Shown piece by piece: positions 15,985 to 22,970 of a stretch of DNA of 63,107 nucleotides (positions are counted from its first letter, which is position 1; every line of letters begins with the position of its first letter). The translations under genes were made by a program, and so were the position numbers. Source of the stretch: a virus. A model generated the notes under the pieces. The model saw nothing but the letters and a program-made list of their open reading frames with translations. It ran no database searches and was not told the origin of the DNA. Location: positions 1-63,107 of IMG/VR virus record IMGVR_UViG_3300032236_001513. One strand, 5' to 3'.

Positions 15985-16190
15985 TCACCGAGGACTTCTC
16001 GCAAACAATACTGACAGAGGTCAATGCTTATGTGCGTTCCGTCACCGAATGTCTTGTTACCGTAACCACATTGATCTTTCCATGATAGAAACTCTTGCAT
16101 CTCCATAATATCATCATATGTATTTTCACAACGATCACACTTGATAGCAGCAGTAATAGTAATTTCTTTAGTTTCGGTAATCTTACTCAT
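15966..16190 (-). CDS. Small zinc-ribbon-like protein
   Basis: 74 residues from ATG at 16190, one base after the folE TAG. Two C-x2-C pairs (CDRC near residue 18 and CQYC near 60) predict a zinc ribbon. No family recognised. It lies in the folE-queD run and is probably co-translated with folE. Confidence 0.6.
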   Translation of the reverse strand: MSKITETKEITITAAIKCDRCENTYDDIMEMQEFLSWKDQCGYGNKTFGDGTHISIDLCQYCLREVLGEWITTY

Positions 16191-16191
16191 T

Positions 16192-16869
16192 CTACTTTCC
16201 CATTCTTGCAATACTAAGGAATTCTGCCCTAGCAGCCGGATCAGTCTTGAAACCGCCGCCCAGCTTACAAGTCACTGTGCTAGAACCTGTATCTTCCACG
16301 CCCCTAGCAGCGACACAATAATGCCGGGCATCAATCATGACAGCAACATTGTCAGTTTCGAGGATGTAGCACAGAGTATGAAACACTTGTTCAGTCAGGC
16401 GCTCTTGAATCTGGGGACGCTTCGCAAAATATTCTACGATACGATTGATCTTGGAGAGTCCCAGTACTTTTTCGTTGGGAACATACGCTACCGTAGCGAG
16501 ACCGTCGATGATGACGAAGTGGTGTTCGCAGTTGGATTGAACATTTACGTTGCGCTCAACAACCATCTCATCATACTTCATCTTGTTCGCAACCGTGGTG
16601 CATTTAGGGAATGCATCATAATCCAGGCCCCAGAAGATTTCTCCAACATACATCTTGGCTACACGCTTGGGAGTATCCATTAGACTATCATCGCTCAGGT
16701 CTAGCCCCAGAGTCTCCATGATGTCCTTGAACTTGCGCTCAATGATCTCAATCTTATCTACTCTGCTCAGATTATTTTCTTTAGTAGGAGTCTCGACTCC
16801 CTTTTCTACGAGATACTTATGAACTCGTTGTCCCAGATCGGGATCTGCTTTAGTTTTATTAAACGACAT
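16192..16869 (-). CDS. folE: GTP cyclohydrolase I
   Basis: 225 residues from ATG at 16869 (AAGGAAAAG upstream); the longer frame lacks a ribosome site. NCEHHFVIIDGLATVAYVP, KVLGLSKINRIVEYFAKRPQ, then VAVMIDARHYCVAARGVED give the zinc Cys-His-Cys set and catalytic residues of FolE, which converts GTP to dihydroneopterin triphosphate, the first step towards 7-deazaguanines. It ends in TAG; suppression would add only three residues. A CATAAATA element lies at 16949-16956. Confidence 0.92.
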   Translation of the reverse strand: MSFNKTKADPDLGQRVHKYLVEKGVETPTKENNLSRVDKIEIIERKFKDIMETLGLDLSDDSLMDTPKRVAKMYVGEIFWGLDYDAFPKCTTVANKMKYDEMVVERNVNVQSNCEHHFVIIDGLATVAYVPNEKVLGLSKINRIVEYFAKRPQIQERLTEQVFHTLCYILETDNVAVMIDARHYCVAARGVEDTGSSTVTCKLGGGFKTDPAARAEFLSIARMGK

Positions 16870-16948
16870 TTCTTTTCCTTTCCTTTCAAAGCATCTAACG
16901 TTTATGCTCAACGGGATATTTCCAAGTGTCACCTTTGTGTGACGTAAG

Positions 16949-16956
16949 TATTTATG
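16949..16956 (-). promoter_or_regulatory. Possible late promoter before folE (CATAAATA)
   Basis: CATAAATA on the minus strand overlaps the guaC stop codon (TAA), so part of the match may be chance. If used, it gives folE a leader of about 75 bases. Confidence 0.35.
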
Positions 16957-18040
16957 AGTTAGCGAACACTGCGTTAAATTGTTTATTCACGCGAACAAAT
17001 GTAGTGCATTTGCTGAGGTTCTTGAGTTCAGCAGCGCCGACATAAGTGCAAGCACTACGCAACCCACCGAGGATATCCCGCACCACTGCATCTGTTGGAC
17101 CCTTGTAAGGAATAATCACCGTCCTACCTTCACTTGAGCGATAATCTGCTACCCCGCCATTGTGCTTGTTCATAGCAGTCTCGCTGCTCATTCCGTAGAA
17201 CTTTACTAGGGTCTCAGTAGTCAGGATATCGTCACCTTCATCTGTGCAATATCCTGCCTTCCGCCAGCGATAGTGCTTCTCGCCACCGCCTTCGTCACAT
17301 CCTGCGAGCATACCTCCTAGCATGACGAAATCCGCGCCTGCACCAAAAGCTTTGGCAACGTCACCAGGGCAAGTACAACCGCCGTCAGCAATAATGTGTC
17401 CACCAAGACCATGAGCAGCATCCGCACATTCGATGATGGCTGATAGTTGCGGGTACCCCACTCCAGTCTGTATGCGAGTAGTGCAAACACTACCAGGTCC
17501 AATACCAACTTTAATAATGTCAGCTCCACGTAGAATCAACTCCTGTGTCATATCTGCGGTAACAACGTTTCCCGCAATAATCGTATGTTCGGGATACTTA
17601 TCACGAACCTTAGAAACAAAATCACCGAATGCTTCACTGTATCCGTTTGCAACATCAATGCAGATAAAGCGAAGTTCAGAATATGCAGCCAGAATTTCTT
17701 GCAGCTTAGCATAATCTGCTTCACTCGTGCCAGTGCTTACTGCAACATGGTTAGCAAAATGCATACCGTTTTCTGTTTCAGCACGTGTATAGTCATCAAG
17801 TGTATATGATTTGACAAGGCAAGTAAACATCTGATGATCGTACAAACGACTAGCCATATCAAATGTACCGACACCATCCATGTTAGCAGCCATGATGGGA
17901 ACACCTGTGTATTCCTGTCCGCTATGCTTGAACTTGTATGTGCGTTGTAGATCAACCTCCTTACGACTAGACAATGTTGACCGCTTTGGACGAATCAGCA
18001 CATCACTAAAATCAAGAAGGATTTCGTTTTCAATACGCAT
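16952..18040 (-). CDS. guaC: GMP reductase (IMPDH/GMPR family)
   Basis: 362 residues. [19 protein letters not shown] at the start, [18 protein letters not shown] with the active Cys, [21 protein letters not shown] and [13 protein letters not shown] are typical. Length, absence of a CBS insert and the C-terminal AEL region favour GMP reductase (GMP to IMP with NADPH) over IMP dehydrogenase. The ATG overlaps the TGA of the upstream glycosyltransferase (TGATG). Position next to folE suggests control of the guanine pool, perhaps limiting unmodified guanine. Confidence 0.85.
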   Translation of the reverse strand: MRIENEILLDFSDVLIRPKRSTLSSRKEVDLQRTYKFKHSGQEYTGVPIMAANMDGVGTFDMASRLYDHQMFTCLVKSYTLDDYTRAETENGMHFANHVAVSTGTSEADYAKLQEILAAYSELRFICIDVANGYSEAFGDFVSKVRDKYPEHTIIAGNVVTADMTQELILRGADIIKVGIGPGSVCTTRIQTGVGYPQLSAIIECADAAHGLGGHIIADGGCTCPGDVAKAFGAGADFVMLGGMLAGCDEGGGEKHYRWRKAGYCTDEGDDILTTETLVKFYGMSSETAMNKHNGGVADYRSSEGRTVIIPYKGPTDAVVRDILGGLRSACTYVGAAELKNLSKCTTFVRVNKQFNAVFANS

Positions 18041-19230
18041 CAGTATTTTGCCTCTCTTGTGTGTTTACGATAGTCAGTGGACATTCGAAGCCACTGTTCA
18101 CCCTTGCCTTCGATAATATCAACAATTCGATCAATAGTCTTGTCAGTCCAATCACTGATCTTGCCCATGTTCGGATGTGCCTTCTTCAACAGATTGTCTA
18201 GCTTACTGATTGCATCATCAATCGACCACGGAATATAAAGACGATCAGGATCATTGGCAAATGTCTCGGGGAAACTGCGATACGCAGGATACAAGACATT
18301 GCAGCCTAAGGCATCTGCTTCACTCACGGTATTTGAAACCCAATCTTGAAGCGCACAATTGAAGACCACACGACTGTCATTGACGATCTCGTAGTACTTG
18401 TTCTTATCAAGATTATCATAGATGGTTAGCTTACCATTGTCAACCATTTTATGAGTGCGAGCCATATAACTATCATTGTTAGATTTCAATTCGCCGCCGC
18501 TGCAAATGACGAACTCAACATCCTTACTTGGGAATCGTTCACGCCATGCTTCAATAAGGTCCATATAAAAGTCAGGTTGCTTCTCTTGATCCCAACGAGC
18601 AGAGAACACAACTCGCAGACGACGATCATTGAATGGCTTGATCTTACCTTCAACACGTTCAATGACTTCTGACTTACCAAATGCAAGACCAGAGATATTG
18701 TAGATAGGTGCAGTCCAACCTGCGACCTTCATATGCATGACCATCTCCTCATTTGATGCGAGAATTGCACCATTGGAGATAGAGACGATCTCATTGACCA
18801 TGCGTTCATAGTCACCCATCCACTTCTGTAAGCCCCACACATGAACAAAATCATCAGGGTCGATTGATTGTGCTAGGCAGCGAACAAAGATGCGGGGACG
18901 AAGTTTTTCTGGAATCTGATTAATGATGTAGCCAAGGCTCTCAAAGCCCGGTTGGAACATGTCTTCAAAGTATACCACATCTTGATTAGTTACCTCACCT
19001 TGCTGCATCAATCGTACTAGGTTCATCATTTGACTCATCGCAAAGTAAGAACGACCGTGTGCATCAAGCACTTGACCAACCACAATCTTTTGACTGTTAT
19101 TGAGAGTCAATCCCGGAACATATGATACATCCAATCCACGCCGAGAAAATACTCGACGGTTCCATTCAGTAAGTTGCAGGGTGTAACGAGCATTGTATGC
19201 TTCCAGACCGCAGTAATATAGCTTTCTCAT
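18040..19230 (-). CDS. Glycosyltransferase, GT-B fold
   Basis: 396 residues. [20 protein letters not shown] begins the C-terminal Rossmann domain, followed by [22 protein letters not shown] and [20 protein letters not shown], where the E-A-x-A-G-C segment matches the donor-binding end of GT4-type enzymes. The N-terminal half ([20 protein letters not shown]) would bind the acceptor. It is coupled to guaC by overlapping stop and start. The acceptor is unknown; DNA modified with deazaguanine is one candidate. Confidence 0.7.
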   Translation of the reverse strand: MRKLYYCGLEAYNARYTLQLTEWNRRVFSRRGLDVSYVPGLTLNNSQKIVVGQVLDAHGRSYFAMSQMMNLVRLMQQGEVTNQDVVYFEDMFQPGFESLGYIINQIPEKLRPRIFVRCLAQSIDPDDFVHVWGLQKWMGDYERMVNEIVSISNGAILASNEEMVMHMKVAGWTAPIYNISGLAFGKSEVIERVEGKIKPFNDRRLRVVFSARWDQEKQPDFYMDLIEAWRERFPSKDVEFVICSGGELKSNNDSYMARTHKMVDNGKLTIYDNLDKNKYYEIVNDSRVVFNCALQDWVSNTVSEADALGCNVLYPAYRSFPETFANDPDRLYIPWSIDDAISKLDNLLKKAHPNMGKISDWTDKTIDRIVDIIEGKGEQWLRMSTDYRKHTREAKY

Positions 19231-19273
19231 TTATTTTTCCTTTGTGAATTAATTTTACCTTACATGATGGTAT

Positions 19274-19320
19274 GAATGGTTGGCACTAAGTACCAACCAT
19301 TCAGTATTGCCATTGGCAAT
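19274..19320 (-). other. Tandem hairpins between two genes
   Basis: A 10-bp perfect stem (19274-19283 with 19293-19302, 9-nt loop) and next to it a 6-bp stem (19306-19311 with 19315-19320, 3-nt loop). Neither is followed by a U-run on either strand. They could be a processing site or a structured leader of the 18040-19230 mRNA. Confidence 0.5.
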
Positions 19321-19324
19321 TACA

Positions 19325-19567
19325 TCATACACGTTTCTTAGTTGCCTGACGTTCCTTCCAGCGAGCAAGATCAATGCTCCATTGATCCTTCACTGTCTTA
19401 CCTGCAACAAACTTCTGATATTGCCGCCAGATATAATTCTGACTACTATACAAGTCACGCTCATCAAAGCGATATCCGTATTCCCTACAGAAATCACGGT
19501 ACTTATCAAGGTCATCAAAAATCTGAGTAACCGTAGAGGAATTCGACTTAGTAGTTTGGGTAGTCAT
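19325..19567 (-). CDS. Small basic hypothetical protein
   Basis: 80 residues, basic and helical (TQIFDDLDKYRDFCREYGYR and IDLARWKERQATKKRV). ATG at 19567 with GGAGTTATAA upstream. No family recognised. Lies downstream of the T-fold gene, before the tandem hairpins. Confidence 0.55.
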   Translation of the reverse strand: MTTQTTKSNSSTVTQIFDDLDKYRDFCREYGYRFDERDLYSSQNYIWRQYQKFVAGKTVKDQWSIDLARWKERQATKKRV

Positions 19568-19577
19568 TTATAACTCC

Positions 19578-20045
19578 TTAGATGTTGAATGAATTTAAAG
19601 GTTTAGTTGTGTTGTAGTAAATCGTAGCACCGTTCTCACCATCTTCTGAAACAGTGATCTCAATATCACGACCGGGGTATCGATTTGTGATAAGATCATA
19701 GAGATCATCACAAATCATCTCACATGACTTGTGGTCGAGTTGCATCACTCCGTCACGGAAGCTATTTTCTAGCCAACGCTTGAACTGAATAAACTCAATG
19801 TCACGGTCATTGTGAGTTACCTGAATCGCCACCTTGAAGTGAAAGATGTGACGATGCGGGTATCCTAGAAAACTAACGTCATATTCGTCGCCAGTTGCTA
19901 AGTTCGGATCGGTGTCAGCACCGGGATACTTGTGAATGCCTTCACGCTGAAACGTGACCCAGATCATACGCTTTGCAGCGTCCTTGATTCGATGGGCACG
20001 TTCTTGCACGGCGATTGCTTTTGCTGCTGAAATATCAGTAATCAT
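19578..20045 (-). CDS. Second T-fold (PTPS/QueD-like) protein
   Basis: 155 residues from ATG 20045; ATG at 20063 is in frame and also possible, neither has a strong ribosome site. RHIFHFKVAIQVTHNDRDIE, FIQFKRWLENSF, then LDHKSCEMICDDLYDL and IEITVSEDGENGAT follow the strand-helix order of QueD: HxF, a substrate Lys/Glu, an S-x-E/D helix, then a C-terminal E. The zinc site is reduced. It may act in the pterin/deazaguanine route or be a divergent homologue; the call is structural inference. Confidence 0.55.
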   Translation of the reverse strand: MITDISAAKAIAVQERAHRIKDAAKRMIWVTFQREGIHKYPGADTDPNLATGDEYDVSFLGYPHRHIFHFKVAIQVTHNDRDIEFIQFKRWLENSFRDGVMQLDHKSCEMICDDLYDLITNRYPGRDIEITVSEDGENGATIYYNTTKPLNSFNI

Positions 20046-20250
20046 AGCTGTCGTCTTCATCATTATCTACTGTATTATAAACTTCTTCATAATGCAAGCG
20101 AGAAAGTCTTGTTATCTCATCAAAAATTGCCAATCGCTTCTCGTTCAAATCTGCAACATCTGCTTCATTCTTTTTTGCAGCATTCAATTGTTCAGTTAGA
20201 ATCTTAAACTCTCGCTGTAGGGCTTCAATTTGTTCTTCGTAAGTCATCAT
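20035..20250 (-). CDS. Small coiled-coil protein
   Basis: 71 residues, nearly all predicted coiled coil (EEQIEALQREFKILTEQLNA) with an acidic tail (NDEDDSYD). It begins in the dpdA stop region (ATGA) and its end overlaps the T-fold gene, so all three are coupled. It could be an accessory subunit of the neighbouring enzyme; no direct evidence. Confidence 0.55.
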   Translation of the reverse strand: MMTYEEQIEALQREFKILTEQLNAAKKNEADVADLNEKRLAIFDEITRLSRLHYEEVYNTVDNDEDDSYDY

Positions 20251-21797
20251 TCTATGATACCTTCCATTGCATCGTCGCTGTCTTCAATGATTTCATCTAC
20301 TTCTGGTTCACTGTCTTCAATACTAAACAACTCATTAAACATCGTATGTGCGTTAACCGCTTTCTTTCCTGAAAAGCCTTGACCGGCTTTCATTTGAGTC
20401 CAAAATCTACTATGTGACTCTATCAAGTCTAAGCTCTTTTGTCTATCCTTAAGTGAAAAAATCTCATCTACAATTTGCCCAAATGTTCTACCATCAAACC
20501 GATCAAAGACCATGCTAGGGAGGATTCCTCGTTCATACCGCCGATTTGCTTCTTGAACAGCAATCATATGCTGGTACACATTATGAGCTTGGATGAGCGT
20601 GTAGCTGAGTGTGTCCCAGCTAGTCTTAGTTTCCTTACCGTGCTGACCAATGAAGCCTTGCCCGCGATAACAAAGGTCCTTCATGATCATCATATCAGTC
20701 ACGGGACTGTCAGTAAAGAACTCATGAATACCGTCAGATAGTACACCATTGCTAAATTTGCGAGTGTCAGTTGCATACTTCTTGTTTTCAGCAGTCTTCT
20801 CCATCGCATACGTCCACTTAGTGTCATGCTCAAACGTGTTATTGTTATAAGCAAGACCCTTAGCAGCAGCAAAGAACGGAGAAGCACAATCAAACGTGAT
20901 CTGGAACTTAGGATTGTGATACTTACGAATAGCCTTCTGAATATCAGTGAAGATCACTGCATATTCCATGATCGAAGTACCGAGACAGTGAATCAGATCA
21001 TGCTTACCTTCTTCAAGATAGCCATCATGGATGATTCCCACTAGACGCTTCAGCATCAGATGGATGTCAATCTTGTTTTGACCACCGAATGCCCAACCAT
21101 TAAACGCACGATCACCGTAGATGTTAGTATCGCAGTACTTCTTCATCGCCTCATACCAGTCATCAGACTGCTTATGATTACGACCCTGCAACACATTCAG
21201 GAACTTACAACGACCGTCGCGGTTATTGATGAAGTATTCATTGTTGATGTGAGTTGCAGTGATTGCTTCTTCAATCGTACTGATACCGTGTGCGGACTTG
21301 CCAGTCTTCTTGTCCTTGATGTGATAAGTCGTCAGAGACTGTGATGGTATATCAAGACACATGCCATAGTCCATATACTCGTCCATCCACTTTAGGACTT
21401 CGATGCGCTTCTTCATCGCACGTGTACAGTTAGGATCCTTCCAGTCTGCGGGCCACTGACACTTGAGAATCTGGAATCCACCAGAGTCACCTAGAAGAAA
21501 TGTATTCTGCCGATCACGCTTACGAATGATTGATTCGTTGTGGTCATCAACCGTGATGTCCAGATTAGCGTGACCAGCAGAATACAGCCCCCACTTGTAC
21601 GTATACAAGCCTTGGCTCTCATTGAGGAAGTTTAACTTCTCAACATCACCGTTGAATGCCGCAGGGATTCTCGCTGAGTCAAAATATTGTTCACCTTCAC
21701 GCTGCTTGCCTAAGCCCGCGATGAAGAAAGACGAGACTGCTGGCAAAAACAACGCCCAATCTGGATTGTGTGATGCTGAGAGATTAATTTGTTCCAA
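20247..21797 (-). CDS. dpdA: DpdA-like DNA-guanine transglycosylase (TGT family)
   Basis: 516 residues. Family landmarks: LLGDSGGFQILK (D104, the base-recognition Asp), MCLDIPSQS (D149), WAFGGQN (238-240) and FDCASPFFAAAKG (D303), which is where TGT enzymes carry their nucleophile. The CxCxxC zinc site of tRNA-modifying TGTs is not visible, and the protein is longer than bacterial TGT (about 375). These traits suit DpdA, which swaps guanine in DNA for a 7-deazaguanine. The only plausible start is TTG at 21797, overlapping the upstream gene. Confidence 0.78.
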   Translation of the reverse strand: MEQINLSASHNPDWALFLPAVSSFFIAGLGKQREGEQYFDSARIPAAFNGDVEKLNFLNESQGLYTYKWGLYSAGHANLDITVDDHNESIIRKRDRQNTFLLGDSGGFQILKCQWPADWKDPNCTRAMKKRIEVLKWMDEYMDYGMCLDIPSQSLTTYHIKDKKTGKSAHGISTIEEAITATHINNEYFINNRDGRCKFLNVLQGRNHKQSDDWYEAMKKYCDTNIYGDRAFNGWAFGGQNKIDIHLMLKRLVGIIHDGYLEEGKHDLIHCLGTSIMEYAVIFTDIQKAIRKYHNPKFQITFDCASPFFAAAKGLAYNNNTFEHDTKWTYAMEKTAENKKYATDTRKFSNGVLSDGIHEFFTDSPVTDMMIMKDLCYRGQGFIGQHGKETKTSWDTLSYTLIQAHNVYQHMIAVQEANRRYERGILPSMVFDRFDGRTFGQIVDEIFSLKDRQKSLDLIESHSRFWTQMKAGQGFSGKKAVNAHTMFNELFSIEDSEPEVDEIIEDSDDAMEGIIE

Positions 21798-22164
21798 CTT
21801 TGAGTTCTTCTTTAGTTAAGATTTGAACCATCTTGATCTTGTGATCAAGGTCTTTCTTTTGATTCAAAAGATCAGCAATAGTAGGATTGGTTGCTGCCAT
21901 AGCTTCAATCGCTAGTTCTTCATTACGCTTTTCACGAGCCCAATCAAGCAATGATTCTGCCTCACTTGTAAGACCCACAGAAGTATAAGATGAATTTATT
22001 GTAACCCAAGTATATCCATCATACACTTCAAAGTTTTGAGTAGACGTATTGTAGCGAAGGTTGCCAACGCCCTGATTTCCTGAATTAGTATTAATATACG
22101 TAGGTGAGGGAGAACCGCTATTCACCACTGTATACTTACCTTGTTGAATTATACCTTTGATCAT
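21784..22164 (-). CDS. Small protein with tail-fibre-like module
   Basis: 126 residues from ATG at 22164, overlapping the clamp TGA (TGATG). The first half (GVGNLRYNTSTQNFEVYDG) is the short repeat module typical of phage fibre and structural proteins; the second half is helical (AESLLDWAREKRNEELAIEA). Unusual to find directly behind the sliding clamp. Function unknown. Confidence 0.6.
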   Translation of the reverse strand: MIKGIIQQGKYTVVNSGSPSPTYINTNSGNQGVGNLRYNTSTQNFEVYDGYTWVTINSSYTSVGLTSEAESLLDWAREKRNEELAIEAMAATNPTIADLLNQKKDLDHKIKMVQILTKEELKVGTN

Positions 22165-22895
22165 CACTTCGCCTGTGCAGGAAGCAGATAACGATACGTT
22201 GCGAGACCGCTATCAACAGTGATTTCAGCCGCGCCAACATCAGCAAAGCGAACAGTCTTGTCACCAGGAAGATCCATGATAGCAAGAAACACCTTCACGG
22301 GCCAGTTCCACTGACGGCTCAACTTACCAGCAACACCTGGCTGAAATACGAAGTTACCCGAGTGAGTCGAAGGATCGCCGAAATAAATCTTGAGATCGCC
22401 GTTCTCAGTCTTAGTCGTGAACGTAGTTTCTTCACTGTTAGCCTGAGCTTGCTTCTTCAAACGAAGGATTCCTGCAATAGAGGGTTCAAACTCAACGTCC
22501 CACTTGTCGCCCTTGAACGTGACGTTCTTCACCTTGTCTTCGACAAGATTCTTAAGCATCAAGCGGTAGTCATTAACAAAGTCGCCTGTTGCAGTTTCAA
22601 AGTGAATAGCTGCAGGGACCGATTCGCCATCGCGATCAACACGAGTAACATTGATCGTAGCCTTATCATCATAATCATCAAAGTTAACAATCGTCTTTAG
22701 CTTCGTCAAGTTTGGCATACCGAACGTACCAATGAAGTCAGGAATAGTATTCTTAAAGGAACCGGAAACAACAACAGACTTATCTTCTGCATAAGCAGCA
22801 ATCTGTGTTTCTTCAGTAGTACCAACAATTTTTACAAGTTCAATAACACCCAAACCTTGAGTGTGCTGGATTAGGTCGAGCAAATTATCTTTCAT
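22164..22895 (-). CDS. 45: Sliding clamp (gp45-like)
   Basis: 243 residues from ATG at 22895 (AAGGAAAACAC upstream), close to T4 gp45 (228). The protein starts MKDNLLDLIQHTQGLGVIEL and has the two-domain PCNA-type repeat with ATINVTRVDRDGESVPAA and a C-terminal DSGLATYRYLLPAQ. In T4 the trimeric clamp tethers the polymerase and also coactivates late transcription with gp33 and gp55. It lies just before the polymerase gene's end and has an early promoter at 22934-22962. Confidence 0.82.
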   Translation of the reverse strand: MKDNLLDLIQHTQGLGVIELVKIVGTTEETQIAAYAEDKSVVVSGSFKNTIPDFIGTFGMPNLTKLKTIVNFDDYDDKATINVTRVDRDGESVPAAIHFETATGDFVNDYRLMLKNLVEDKVKNVTFKGDKWDVEFEPSIAGILRLKKQAQANSEETTFTTKTENGDLKIYFGDPSTHSGNFVFQPGVAGKLSRQWNWPVKVFLAIMDLPGDKTVRFADVGAAEITVDSGLATYRYLLPAQAK

Positions 22896-22933
22896 GTGTT
22901 TTCCTTTATAGTATTTAGGTTTTGTTATTGTGT

Positions 22934-22962
22934 ATAATAACGGAATTTTTTGCACTAGTCAA
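22934..22962 (-). promoter_or_regulatory. Sigma70-like promoter for the clamp gene
   Basis: TTGACT (22957-22962), 17-bp spacer, TATTAT (22934-22939), about 38 bp before the ATG at 22895. Confidence 0.72.
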
Positions 22963-22970
22963 TGTTCTTA

